Origin: Spirosoma fluviale
GTDB lineage: Bacteria > Bacteroidota > Bacteroidia > Cytophagales > Spirosomataceae
Length of the DNA stretch: 64,000 nucleotides
Direction: 5' to 3'
Assembly (NCBI RefSeq): GCF_900230225.1
Contig: NZ_OCNH01000001.1
Span: 310,001 to 374,000 of the forward strand
Of this stretch, positions 27,027-35,888 are shown one piece after another. Under the pieces are notes generated by a model. That model was not told the DNA's origin, did not search any database, and worked only from the letters and a program-made list of their open reading frames with translations. The position numbers and the translations under genes are program-made. Each line of letters opens with the position of its first letter. The stretch's first letter is position 1.

Positions 27027-27920
27027 ATGAATAAGTTAGGAATGAATATGTTCGTCTGGACAATGTCTATGGACGAAGACCTATCCAATACATTTACTTT
27101 TCTGAAAGAAACTGGCTTCGACTTTGTCGAATTACCGGTCAACGATGTCAGTCTTGAGAAATGGCAGCGCATTGGTCAGCAACTCAGTCAGCTGGAAATT
27201 GGCGTACAAACCTGTACGATATGTGGCCCCGAACACAGCCTGATCAGTCCGGATCCCGCCGTTCGACAGGCAAGCGTTACCTATCTGAAGCAGGTTGTCG
27301 ATTGTTCACGGGCTGCCGGTTCATCTATTCTGATGGGTCCGCTATACGCAGGCTTCAAGCAGTTTACGGGTAAGCCCGCTACCGCCGAGGAGTGGAACTG
27401 GTCCGTCACGGGTATGCGTGAGGTAGCCGAATACGCCCAAACCCAGGGCGTTACGCTGGCCATTGAATACCTCAATCGGTTTGAAGTGTACCTGCTCACC
27501 TGTGCTGATGAGGTGGTTCGCTACGTCGAAGCGGTCAACCATCCCAATTGCCGGGTGGCCTTCGATACTTTCCATGCCAATATGGAGGAGAAAAGCATAG
27601 GCGATGCCTTACGGAAGTGTGCGCCTTATCTGGTTCATGTGCAGATTTCAGAGAACGACCGATCAACGCCGGGTCAGGGGCATATTAATTTTGAGGAAGT
27701 GTTTGCCGCCTTACAGGAGGTTGGGTACGAAGGCCCGATTGCCATTGAAGCGTTTGGTCCAAACCCACCCGAACTGGCTTCTGCAACGCATATCTTCCGG
27801 CCCATGTTCGAGTCGCCCGAACAGTTGGCGGTCGATGGGCTCGCGTTTATAAAATTAAGGAGCGAATCGGAGCGCCGAACCGGAGCGGAAGAAACAAAGA
27901 GCGAAATACTCGCTTTGTAG
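27027..27920 (+). CDS. Sugar epimerase, D-psicose/D-tagatose 3-epimerase-like
   Basis: The protein has 297 residues from the ATG at 27027. It is a xylose-isomerase-like TIM barrel. The metal and catalytic residues of the ketohexose 3-epimerase group are in place: Glu in LAIEYLNRFE, Asp in FDTFHANMEE, His in HVQISENDRSTPGQGHINF and Glu in IAIEAFG. It should move or interconvert hydroxyls at C3 of a ketose; the exact sugar is unknown. It is the first gene of a three-gene operon (69 bases to the next). The last 18 residues are Arg/Glu/Ser-rich and coded by short ggagcg-type repeats, so the tail may be secondary. Confidence 0.87.
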   Translation: MNKLGMNMFVWTMSMDEDLSNTFTFLKETGFDFVELPVNDVSLEKWQRIGQQLSQLEIGVQTCTICGPEHSLISPDPAVRQASVTYLKQVVDCSRAAGSSILMGPLYAGFKQFTGKPATAEEWNWSVTGMREVAEYAQTQGVTLAIEYLNRFEVYLLTCADEVVRYVEAVNHPNCRVAFDTFHANMEEKSIGDALRKCAPYLVHVQISENDRSTPGQGHINFEEVFAALQEVGYEGPIAIEAFGPNPPELASATHIFRPMFESPEQLAVDGLAFIKLRSESERRTGAEETKSEILAL

Positions 27921-27989
27921 CTTTGCTCTTTTCAGGCCACCCGATGCAACCTTCGCTCTTTCGCTTATTCACTCTTACACTCTTTAACA

Positions 27990-29102
27990 ATGATTAACAT
28001 CGCAATTGTTGGCCTCGGTTTCGGGGCAGAATTCATTCCCATTTACCAGCGGCATCCGAATACAAACATGTACGCGATCTGCCAGCGCAACGTCGAAAAG
28101 CTCAACGAGATTGGCGATGCCTATGGCATTGAAAAGCGGTATAGTAACTACGATGAACTGCTGGCCGACCCAAACGTCGATGCGGTACACATCAACTCCC
28201 CAATTCCAAACCACGCCGAACAGAGCCTGAAAGCACTACGCGCCGGTAAGCACGTAGCCTGCACCGTGCCTATGGCAACCAGCGTTGAAGATTGTCTGGA
28301 AATCGTAAAAGCCTGTAAGGAGTCGGGCAAAAAATACATGATGATGGAGACCGTGGTGTATAGCCGCGAGTTTCTGTTCGTTAAAGAATTGTATGAAACG
28401 GGTGAACTGGGTAAGGTTCAGTTTTTGAAAGCCAGCCACCAGCAGGATATGGACGGATGGCCCGATTACTGGCCGGGTTTACCCCCCATGCACTATGCAA
28501 CGCACTGTGTAGGTCCCGTAGCGGGTTTACTCAAACTTGAGGCCGACTATGTGTCCTGCTTCGGTTCGGGAACGATTCGCGAGGAATTGGCCAAGATTCA
28601 TAACTCGCCGTTTGCGGTGGAGTCAGCACATATTAAGTTCAAGGACAGCGATTTGTCGGCCTATGTGTACCGATCGCTGTTCGACGTAGCCCGGCAATAC
28701 CGGGAAAGTTTTGAAGTATACGGCGATAAAAAGTCGTTTGAGTGGCAGTTGATCGAAGACGAGCAGCCTGTTATTCATACCGCCAAAAAGCCGGAGCCGG
28801 AGATTCCTGAAAAAGTAACGGTGCCTGATTATGCACGGCTGTTACCAGCCGAAATTGCCGGATTTACAACCAAAGGGGTGTACGATGCCGATGAGCAGCA
28901 ACACCTGTCGTTTACGCAGGGGGGCGGTCATGGCGGCTCGCACCCGCACATGGTTCATGAGTTTGTTTCGGCCATTATTGACGACCGCGATCCGTTCCCG
29001 AATGCGGCTCAGTCGGCTAACTGGACAAGCGTTGGTATACTGGCGCATGAATCTGCTTTACAGGGTGGGAAGCTCATTAAGTTACCGGATTTTAACCTAT
29101 AA
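27990..29102 (+). CDS. Gfo/Idh/MocA-family oxidoreductase
   Basis: The protein has 370 residues and, unlike many relatives in this phylum, no export leader. The Rossmann start IAIVGLGFGAEFIPIY binds NAD(P); the catalytic EKP-type lysine position reads CTVPMATSVEDC, so the usual Lys-Pro pair is altered to Val-Pro. The C-terminal alpha/beta domain follows (MHYATHCVGPVAGLLKLE, with the expected His). It is second in the operon, 33 bases before the ThuA fusion gene. It probably acts on a sugar or keto-sugar in the cytoplasm. The changed active-site residue makes the reaction uncertain. Confidence 0.88.
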   Translation: MINIAIVGLGFGAEFIPIYQRHPNTNMYAICQRNVEKLNEIGDAYGIEKRYSNYDELLADPNVDAVHINSPIPNHAEQSLKALRAGKHVACTVPMATSVEDCLEIVKACKESGKKYMMMETVVYSREFLFVKELYETGELGKVQFLKASHQQDMDGWPDYWPGLPPMHYATHCVGPVAGLLKLEADYVSCFGSGTIREELAKIHNSPFAVESAHIKFKDSDLSAYVYRSLFDVARQYRESFEVYGDKKSFEWQLIEDEQPVIHTAKKPEPEIPEKVTVPDYARLLPAEIAGFTTKGVYDADEQQHLSFTQGGGHGGSHPHMVHEFVSAIIDDRDPFPNAAQSANWTSVGILAHESALQGGKLIKLPDFNL

Positions 29103-29135
29103 CGCCACCTGTCCGGGCGGCTCTTGATATAGTCT

Positions 29136-32100
29136 ATGAAAAAAATACTCACAGCAATTGGGGTAGTTGTGGCTCTCGCCCAATGTGCCCGACAATCGGC
29201 TCCCAACACGGCTGTCCGGCAGGAGTCGACAAAATCGAGCCAGTCGGCTCCCCGTCGGACAGAGATTCTGTTTCTGGGCGATAACGGTCATCACCGGCCT
29301 ATCGAACGGGTGCCGGAAATCATGGCCGCACTGGGTGATAAAGGCATCAATATCACCTATACCGATAAGTTGGAAGATCTGAACGCCGACAATCTGAATA
29401 AGTATGACGGCTTGCTGATTTTTGCTAACTGGGATAGTATCGGAAAACCGCAGGAGAAAGCCCTTCTCGACTATGTGTCGTCCGGAAAAGGGCTGATTCC
29501 TGTTCACTGTGCCTCGTATTGCTTCCGCAACTCGACTGAATACGTCGACAAAGTTGTTGGCGGGCAATTCTGGCGGCATAAGATGGATACGATCCAAACG
29601 CGCTTTACCCAGCCCAACAACCCAATTGTAGCGGGGTTGCCGTCGTTCAAAGCGTACGACGAAACGTACCTGCACAGCCACCTACAGGCTGATAATAATG
29701 TGCTGGCCGTTCGGGATATTATGCCCAGTCAGGCATCGGACAAGCCGGGGGTTAAAGAAGAACCGTACACCTGGACTCGCCAATACGGCCAGGGGCGGGT
29801 GTTTTACACAGCCTATGGGCACGATGAGCGGACCTGGAGCCAGCCCGGCTTTCAGCAGTTGCTGGAACGCGGTATTTTATGGGCCGTGGGCGACAAGGTT
29901 AAAAAATTGCATGATGACCTGAAGCCGCAGGCATTCGCGTATCATGAAGCCAACCTGCCGAACTACGAGAAACGTCCGGGAGTGCAGTTGCAGCAGAAGC
30001 CACTTTCGCCGGAGGAGTCGATGAAGCATATTCAGGTGCCGGTCGATTTTACCCTCGATCTGTTTGCTCACGAACCAAACGTAATGCACCCCATTGCGCT
30101 GACCTGGGACGAACGCGGACGGCTGTATGCGCTGATCACGAAAGACTATCCGAATGAACGCAAACCCGAAGGTGGCTCCGATTACATTGTGATCTGCGAA
30201 GACACCGATAAAGACGGTAAAGCGGATAAGTTCACCAACTTCGCCGAAGGGCTGAGCATTCCAACCGGAATGACATTTGGTAATGGTGGTCTGTACGTAT
30301 CGCAGGCACCGCACATGCTGTTTTTGCAGGATACCAACGGCGACGATAAAGCCGACGTGAAGAAGATTGTCTTTACGGGTTTCGGTACGTACGATACCCA
30401 CGCCGGACCGAGTAATTTGCACTACGGTTTCGATAACTGGATTTGGGGAAGCGTAGGCTATTCCGGTTTCAAAGGAAAAGTTGGTGCCGATAGCGTGAAG
30501 TTCGGTCAGGGCTTCTTCCGGTTCAAGCCCGGACTGGATGGTCCCGATGGGTCGCAACTCGAATACGTAACCAGCACCTCCAACAATACCTGGGGGCTGG
30601 GCTTTACTGAAACGGGCGATATTTTCGGGTCGACGGCCAACAATTCGCACGGCTGGTACATGGCCATTCCAAATCGTTATTTCCACGGCGCTCCCCACAT
30701 TCGGGAGAACGGCAGTCGCAGCACCGATACCCACAAGGACATGAAGCCCATCACCGAAAAAGTACGGCAGGTGGATGTGTTCGGTGGGTTTACGGCAGCC
30801 GCCGGGCATAACTTTTACACGGCGCGGGCTTTCCCGAAAAAATACTGGAACAATATTGCGTTCGTTGCTGAGCCAACCGGCCACATCCTGCACCAGAACG
30901 TAATGCAGAAAAGCGGTACTAACTACGAAGATGCCGAAGGGTTTAACTTGATGGCCGGTGCCGATGAGTGGTTTGCGCCCGTTTTTGCCGAAGTAGGTCC
31001 GGACGGAGCCGTTTGGGTGGTTGACTGGTATAGTTTCATTATTCAGCATAATCCCACGCCTAAAGGGGCTACCAACGGGTTGGGTAACGCCTATGAAACG
31101 CCCTTGCGCGATTTCACCCACGGTCGGATTTACCGCGTCGGTTACAAAAACGCACCGGCCTACACGCCACTGACCCTGAGCAAAAGTCGCCCGGAGGAAC
31201 TGGTTGCTACGTTTAAAAACACGAACATGTTCTGGCGGATGGCCGCGCAGCGTCTGCTGATCGAACGGAATAACAAAGATGTTGTACCGCAGTTGATTGC
31301 CCTGGTGAACGATAAGTCGGTGGATGAAATCGGCATCAACCCGGCCGCCATTCATGCGCTCTGGACATTACACGGATTAGGTGTACTGAACGGGTCGGAT
31401 GCGAACGCAACCGCTGCCGTTAATCAGGCGCTGAAACATCCGGTTGCCAGCGTTCGAAAAACGGCAATTCAGGTCATGCCGCCAACCAGCCAGGCTGCCA
31501 CCGCATTACTGGAAAACAATCTGTTGAACGATAAAGAGCCGCTGGTTGTGTTGAACACACTCCTGAAGTTCACCGAAGCGCCACAGAGCAAGACGGTGCA
31601 ACAGGCTATTCTGGCTCGTTTGGATAAAGCCAGCGAAACCAATGACCGCTGGTTGCCCGATGCGTTTGCCTGCGCCCTGACCGGCAATGATGGGCAACTG
31701 CTTAAAACGTACCTGAAACAGATCGCGGTAAGTTCGCCTGCGCCCGCCAAACCGGCGCATGACATGAGCACCCACGCCGACAAAGGACACGGCCCCAGTG
31801 CGCCAATGCCCAAAACGGCATCGGCCCCCGCTGGCAATCAGCCGGACCTGGTCGTGGCCGCCGTTCGGACAACGCCCGAATCGCCATCGGTTCGGGAGGG
31901 AGCGCGCATTTTTGTCGATGTGACCAATGCGGGCGGAGTCGCCATTCCGGAAGGCGTATCCATTCCAATGACCGTTCGTATCGAGGGGCCAAAAGGAGAG
32001 CAGGAGGGAGCTAAAATCAACTTTGTGAGTGTGACCCACAACACGGGTATCAAACCCGGCGAAACCGTCACCATCAGCAAGTCAAACAACGGTCCCTGGG

Positions 32101-32933
32101 TTGGCGATATGGGCGTACTATTTGAACGGGCGGGCGATTATACCATTTCGGTGATGCTCGACCGGGAAAACACCATTGCCGAGAGTAATGAGCAAAATAA
32201 CAACGCCACGCACACCTTAACCTACCGCGCCCCGCAAAGCCTGAGTGCTTATGCCCTTGAGCGGGCCACACGCAGCTATGCGTCGGTTGCGCCGGTCGAT
32301 TCGGTGATTGCGTTACTGCGTCAGACCCAGAAGCTGGACGCAGCCCAGAGTGAAGCCATCGTTAAGGGTGTGTCGGAAGGCTGGAATATGAAGCAGACAG
32401 CGCAGGTTCGTGATGCCGACAAGTCATTTCTGGCAAGCCTGACCGGCAGCGTTTCGGCTGATAACCGCACGCGTCTGGGGCGGCTCTACGAAGCCTGGGG
32501 CCTGACGAAAAGCGAACCCGTCGATCCGAACGTCGAAGTAATCCGGATGAAAACGGTACGCGAAGAGATGCGATTCGATAAGAAAGAGTTTACCGTAACG
32601 GCAGGCAAGCAGGTGGAGATCGTGCTGGAGAATCCGGATGCTATGCAGCACAACCTGGTGATCGGTAAACCGAAGAGCATGGAGATCATTGGCAATGCCG
32701 CCGATAAGCTAATCACGGCGAAAGATGGGGCTGAGAAAAATTATGTGCCCTCGATTTCGCAGATTATTGCCGCGACACCGCTGGTAAACCCCGACCAAAC
32801 GTTCCGGCTTAAGTTCACCGCTCCGGCAACACCCGGCGATTATCCGTTCGTGTGTACATTCCCCGGCCACTGGCGACTGATGAACGGCGTAATGAAAGTT
32901 ACGAAAGCCAGCGTAGGGCTCAATGCTAAGTAA
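29136..32933 (+). CDS. ThuA / PVC-type dehydrogenase / CARDB / azurin-like fusion
   Basis: The protein has 1265 residues and is exported: the leader MKKILTAIGVVVALAQC ends at a Cys that could be lipidated. Domains in order: ThuA (about 45-250; GLIPVHCASYCF, GRVFYTAYGHDERTW); beta-propeller of the PVC membrane-bound dehydrogenase type (about 290-680; DLFAHEPNVMHPIALTWDE); HEAT-like helices (700-860); His/Pro/Ala linker and CARDB domain (about 900-1015); more helices; cupredoxin domain (about 1140-1265). The cupredoxin keeps type-1 copper ligands: His in MQHNLVIG and CTFPGHWRLM. No CxxCH haem site is present, although this family usually ends in cytochrome c. It is third in the operon. Role in periplasmic sugar oxidation with electrons passing to copper is inferred. 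Confidence 0.9.
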   Translation: MKKILTAIGVVVALAQCARQSAPNTAVRQESTKSSQSAPRRTEILFLGDNGHHRPIERVPEIMAALGDKGINITYTDKLEDLNADNLNKYDGLLIFANWDSIGKPQEKALLDYVSSGKGLIPVHCASYCFRNSTEYVDKVVGGQFWRHKMDTIQTRFTQPNNPIVAGLPSFKAYDETYLHSHLQADNNVLAVRDIMPSQASDKPGVKEEPYTWTRQYGQGRVFYTAYGHDERTWSQPGFQQLLERGILWAVGDKVKKLHDDLKPQAFAYHEANLPNYEKRPGVQLQQKPLSPEESMKHIQVPVDFTLDLFAHEPNVMHPIALTWDERGRLYALITKDYPNERKPEGGSDYIVICEDTDKDGKADKFTNFAEGLSIPTGMTFGNGGLYVSQAPHMLFLQDTNGDDKADVKKIVFTGFGTYDTHAGPSNLHYGFDNWIWGSVGYSGFKGKVGADSVKFGQGFFRFKPGLDGPDGSQLEYVTSTSNNTWGLGFTETGDIFGSTANNSHGWYMAIPNRYFHGAPHIRENGSRSTDTHKDMKPITEKVRQVDVFGGFTAAAGHNFYTARAFPKKYWNNIAFVAEPTGHILHQNVMQKSGTNYEDAEGFNLMAGADEWFAPVFAEVGPDGAVWVVDWYSFIIQHNPTPKGATNGLGNAYETPLRDFTHGRIYRVGYKNAPAYTPLTLSKSRPEELVATFKNTNMFWRMAAQRLLIERNNKDVVPQLIALVNDKSVDEIGINPAAIHALWTLHGLGVLNGSDANATAAVNQALKHPVASVRKTAIQVMPPTSQAATALLENNLLNDKEPLVVLNTLLKFTEAPQSKTVQQAILARLDKASETNDRWLPDAFACALTGNDGQLLKTYLKQIAVSSPAPAKPAHDMSTHADKGHGPSAPMPKTASAPAGNQPDLVVAAVRTTPESPSVREGARIFVDVTNAGGVAIPEGVSIPMTVRIEGPKGEQEGAKINFVSVTHNTGIKPGETVTISKSNNGPWVGDMGVLFERAGDYTISVMLDRENTIAESNEQNNNATHTLTYRAPQSLSAYALERATRSYASVAPVDSVIALLRQTQKLDAAQSEAIVKGVSEGWNMKQTAQVRDADKSFLASLTGSVSADNRTRLGRLYEAWGLTKSEPVDPNVEVIRMKTVREEMRFDKKEFTVTAGKQVEIVLENPDAMQHNLVIGKPKSMEIIGNAADKLITAKDGAEKNYVPSISQIIAATPLVNPDQTFRLKFTAPATPGDYPFVCTFPGHWRLMNGVMKVTKASVGLNAK

Positions 32934-32958
32934 GGTTTACCCGTATGTTCAAACGCGC

Positions 32959-32991
32959 AATGGCCCGCTACCAGTCTGGTAGCGGGCCATT
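32959..32991. terminator. Hairpin terminator of the sugar-oxidation operon
   Basis: Perfect arms aatggcccgctaccag and their complement around one base, between the convergent fusion gene and histidine kinase gene. Confidence 0.7.
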
Positions 32992-33007
32992 ATGTTGAGG
33001 AGGCTCT

Positions 33008-33919
33008 CTAAACGGTATGATTTGTAGTCACGTTGGAAACGGGAAAAGGCAAAAGAGCGGAAGATGGAATCTGAATAATGAACTCACTACCTTTTTCTAA
33101 TTCGCTTTTTACCCAGATTGCCCAGTTGTGGGATTTGACAATTCGTTGTACGTAGCTTAGTCCCAGCCCAAACCCTTTTACACTGGGTTGGTTGCGGTCA
33201 TGAACGCGAAAAAACGGTTGGAAAATCTGAGAAATTAAATTTGACGGTATACCTACCCCCCGGTCTCGAACCATAATCGTTAGCCCATCGCTGGTTAGCT
33301 GGGTCTGTATCAGTATAACTGGTTTGGTCGAACTGTATTTGATCGCGTTATCCAGCAGGTTATACAGTACGTTGGTAAAATGGATACGGTCGGCCAGAAT
33401 ATAGGGATCGGCATGGGGTAAGTCCAGCGTCAGGTAGTCACCATGCCGTTCGGCTACCGAATGAAGCAGCTGGTGAAGTTGAATGGGTTCCGGATTAAGT
33501 GACAGGGTATTTCGGTCGGCCCGCGCCAGGGTAAGCATCGTTTCTACCTGATGTTGAAGGCGTTCGGTTTCTTCGAGAATAATCCGAACATATTTGTCTG
33601 TGCGTTCCGGATGATTACGGGCAATGGGTGAACTCAGAATGTCGGCAGCCATTCGAATGGCAGTAACAGGTGTCTGAAACTCGTGTACTATAGAATGAAG
33701 CACTTCTGTTTCCATAGCCTGTTGCCGCTGACGAAGCACCCACCATAAGCCATAGCCAATAAGCAGTTGAGCCGTTAGGGCTAGACCAACCCATGTTAGG
33801 GAGCGCATTGACGGAGTGGCTTCTTGAAAAACCACACCAGTACCCACCAGAATACCGGCCAGTATTAGTAGCAAAATAGCGAAAGTTAATAAAGGAACGG
33901 CAGTAGAACGGTGGAACAT
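33008..33919 (-). CDS. Orphan sensor histidine kinase
   Basis: The protein has 303 residues. Two membrane helices (about 9-31 and 42-62) enclose only about ten residues, so there is almost no periplasmic sensor. The HisKA domain has HEFQTP with phosphoacceptor His79. The ATPase domain has the N box (NVLYNLLDNAIKYS), the G1 box DRGVGIP, the F box FQPFFRVHD and the G2 box GFGLGLSYV. No response regulator gene lies next to it. A short-loop kinase of this type is likely to sense a membrane or intracellular signal. Confidence 0.92.
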   Translation of the reverse strand: MFHRSTAVPLLTFAILLLILAGILVGTGVVFQEATPSMRSLTWVGLALTAQLLIGYGLWWVLRQRQQAMETEVLHSIVHEFQTPVTAIRMAADILSSPIARNHPERTDKYVRIILEETERLQHQVETMLTLARADRNTLSLNPEPIQLHQLLHSVAERHGDYLTLDLPHADPYILADRIHFTNVLYNLLDNAIKYSSTKPVILIQTQLTSDGLTIMVRDRGVGIPSNLISQIFQPFFRVHDRNQPSVKGFGLGLSYVQRIVKSHNWAIWVKSELEKGSEFIIQIPSSALLPFPVSNVTTNHTV

Positions 33920-34026
33920 AGCGCCGTTGTGGATTAGTAAAAACCTGAATTCAAACAGCCGTAAAGTAGACGTTGTCTATTGGTAAATGTCACACGGCAA
34001 GGTTCGTAAAGGTCTATGCCTTACAA

Positions 34027-34052
34027 AAAAAGCCCGCAACTAGCGGGCTTTT
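34027..34052. terminator. Hairpin terminator after the histone-like gene
   Basis: Stem aaaagcccgc / gcgggctttt around a 5-base loop, with A and T runs on the two sides. It lies 27 bases 3' of the stop at 34079. Confidence 0.7.
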
Positions 34053-34078
34053 CAGTCAGACGTATATTGGGAGGCATT

Positions 34079-34549
34079 TTACAAATTCTCCGTTGCTGCT
34101 TCTTCGGCTGGAGTTGGTGCGCTGGCGGTTGTAGTCCGCGACGGGCGGGCAGCCTTTGGCACTGGAGGCTTAGGTGCCGTAATTGGCTTTTTGGGCGCTG
34201 CAGCAGGCGTAGTTGTTGTTGCTGACTCTACAGCTTCAGATACTGTAGCTAACGCAGCGGCTTTCTTAGCTGTTCGTTTAGCGTTTTTATCTGCTTTCTC
34301 CGCATTTTTCTTAGCTTTCGTGGCTTCCTTTTTTACTTTCTTATCAACGGATTTAACCGGCTTGGTTGCTTTCTTCTCCGCCTTCTGCATGAGCTTGGTC
34401 AGCTTCTTGGCTAGTTTCTCCGCCGATTTTTCGATGGATTTCTTTACCTTCTTACCAGCCGTTCCTGCTTCTGCAAGTTTGGTTTCTATCGAACTGACGA
34501 TGTCTGCTGCCAGTGTTTTCTGTTTCGTTTTTGCGGTCTTATTTGCCAT
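34079..34549 (-). CDS. Lys/Ala-rich histone H1-like protein
   Basis: The protein has 156 residues and no signal peptide. Residues about 30-95 are almost entirely Lys, Ala, Glu and Thr, with repeated AEKxAKK and KKxxKKEAxKAKK units, as in the C-terminal tail of eukaryotic H1 and in bacterial Hc1/AlgP-like proteins. From about 105 on it becomes Ala/Pro/Thr-rich with PKKPITAPKPP motifs. It is probably a DNA-binding or nucleoid-compacting protein. A coiled coil is also possible. The first 25 residues (TLAADIVSSIETKLAEAG) could form a short helix for self-association. Confidence 0.72.
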   Translation of the reverse strand: MANKTAKTKQKTLAADIVSSIETKLAEAGTAGKKVKKSIEKSAEKLAKKLTKLMQKAEKKATKPVKSVDKKVKKEATKAKKNAEKADKNAKRTAKKAAALATVSEAVESATTTTPAAAPKKPITAPKPPVPKAARPSRTTTASAPTPAEEAATENL

Positions 34550-34626
34550 GGGAATTTTGAATGAAAAAAATCTACAAAGAAATACGAAATTTTTATGACA
34601 ATCTAAAGCCCAATGTTAAGTTTTTG

Positions 34627-35157
34627 TTATTTCTTTTGGAGGAAATCCCAACAAATAATACCAGCCGTAACGGCAATATTGAGCGAGTGTTTGGTCCCAA
34701 ACTGAGGAACTTCGAGCACCAGATCAGCCGCCTGAACAACCTCATCACAAACACCTGTTACTTCATTACCCAACACAAACGCATACGGTTTGTTTGGCTC
34801 CGGGCTAAAATCAGCCAGCGACGTACTGCCATCTGCCTGTTCGACTGCCGCAACCAGCCAGCCATCTGCTTGTAATTGCCTGACTAAAGATACTACATCC
34901 GGTACGTGCTCCCAGGCAACCGATTCGGTAGCGCCCAGGGCTGTTTTTGTAATATCCCGGTGAGGGGGCTGGCCTGTAATGCCACATAAATAAATTTTCT
35001 GCGCCCGAAATGCATCTGCTGTTCGGAACACCGATCCAACGTTGTTCAGGCTTCTGACGTCGTCCAGGATCAGGCAGTACGGGAATTTGTCGGCGTCTTT
35101 AAAGTCGGCAACCGACAGGCGGTTGAGTTCGTCGAGGGCGAGTTTACGAGGGGGCAT
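34627..35157 (-). CDS. SpoU/TrmH-family RNA 2'-O-methyltransferase
   Basis: The protein has 176 residues, a compact SPOUT fold. The knot motifs are all present: LDDVRSLNNVGSVFRTADAF (motif 1), YAFVLGNEVTGVCDEVVQ (motif 2) and VPQFGTKHSLNIAVTAGIICWD (motif 3). Normal TrmH motif 3 has the SLNVSVA signature, here SLNIAVT. There is no N-terminal substrate-recognition extension. Target (tRNA position 18, or rRNA) cannot be told. The SAM-binding residues are intact. Confidence 0.9.
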   Translation of the reverse strand: MPPRKLALDELNRLSVADFKDADKFPYCLILDDVRSLNNVGSVFRTADAFRAQKIYLCGITGQPPHRDITKTALGATESVAWEHVPDVVSLVRQLQADGWLVAAVEQADGSTSLADFSPEPNKPYAFVLGNEVTGVCDEVVQAADLVLEVPQFGTKHSLNIAVTAGIICWDFLQKK

Positions 35158-35233
35158 TTGAGATACTGTTAAATCGTTGATGAGAAGCCATATTGGAGCT
35201 TCGGACTATTGGTAAAATCGTTCATAAGCAGAT

Positions 35234-35785
35234 TTACGATTTGTTCTGGTCAAGGTGATGCTGTAGTAATTGCTTTATGGCGTTCAATGTATCGCGCACT
35301 TCCGTTAAAAGAGCCGTATCTGACGTAACAGGAAGGGTGGGCTGAGTAGTCATCAACTTTTGCCGCTGCTCAATGATATGCGTTCGAAAGGCTTGTGCAT
35401 CGATGATGCCAATCAACTTCATGTCATTGGCCTGATGCTGACTTTGTCCGGCTGTTTCAAACTTCAGGATGCAAAGGTCAAAATAGCGCAGCACCGGCCC
35501 CGCTACAAAAGTAACATCCTGTATGTTTTCGAGCGGAATCGTTTTCTCAACCTGGACAAGAATGCCTTTTTTAAAGCGTAGCGACCGGTCGGATAGTTCA
35601 CATTCCAGGTTGTTAAAGTAATGATGACTCCACCATTGCCCAACCCCCAGAAGCCAAAATGGGAGGAACAAAATGCCGACGATAGTTATAGTCATAAAAA
35701 AGGCTACATACCATAACAAATACGTCCGGATGATTGGATTGAAGCTCGCTTTTAGTGGAAGCGATAGGTCTGGGCTGCCCGTCAT
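35234..35785 (-). CDS. PH-domain (bPH2/YdbS-like) membrane protein
   Basis: The protein has 183 residues. A membrane helix hairpin (YLLWYVAFFMTITIVGILFLPFWLLG, about 20-48) precedes a bacterial PH domain of the bPH2/DUF304 type (LECELSDRSLRFKKGILVQVEKTIPLENIQDVTF, a clear family signature). The last 35 residues are polar and helical (LLTEVRDTLNAIKQLLQHHL). Such proteins are common single-copy membrane proteins of unknown function. It is divergent from mutS. Confidence 0.82.
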   Translation of the reverse strand: MTGSPDLSLPLKASFNPIIRTYLLWYVAFFMTITIVGILFLPFWLLGVGQWWSHHYFNNLECELSDRSLRFKKGILVQVEKTIPLENIQDVTFVAGPVLRYFDLCILKFETAGQSQHQANDMKLIGIIDAQAFRTHIIEQRQKLMTTQPTLPVTSDTALLTEVRDTLNAIKQLLQHHLDQNKS

Positions 35786-35856
35786 AGTGAAGTGTTTTGT
35801 TTACGGTTAAGGCCTGTAATAAGGCGAAAAATGGCCATTTTCTCGGTAAATTTTAC

Positions 35857-35864
35857 TATTTTTG
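35857..35864 (+). promoter_or_regulatory. mutS -7 element
   Basis: TATTTTTG matches the TAnnTTTG consensus. It covers the TTG at 35862-35864 that would otherwise be the first possible mutS start. Transcription would begin near 35871, downstream of that TTG, so the GTG at 35889 is the likely start codon. Confidence 0.55.
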
Positions 35865-35888
35865 TTTACGACAATCCAACGAAAATCA

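Noticed and set aside
29500..29540. Haem c motif in the ThuA fusion (VHCASYCF)
   Set aside because: Three residues between the Cys and no His after the second, so not CxxCH.
29877..31355. A 492-codon open frame antisense to the ThuA fusion
   Set aside because: It mirrors the codon pattern of the real gene and has no start signal, domain or homologous motif. The plus-strand gene shows clear domains throughout.
34561..34875. A 104-codon frame opposite the TrmH-like gene
   Set aside because: It begins in the upstream region of the histone-like gene and runs antisense to the methyltransferase; no motif.
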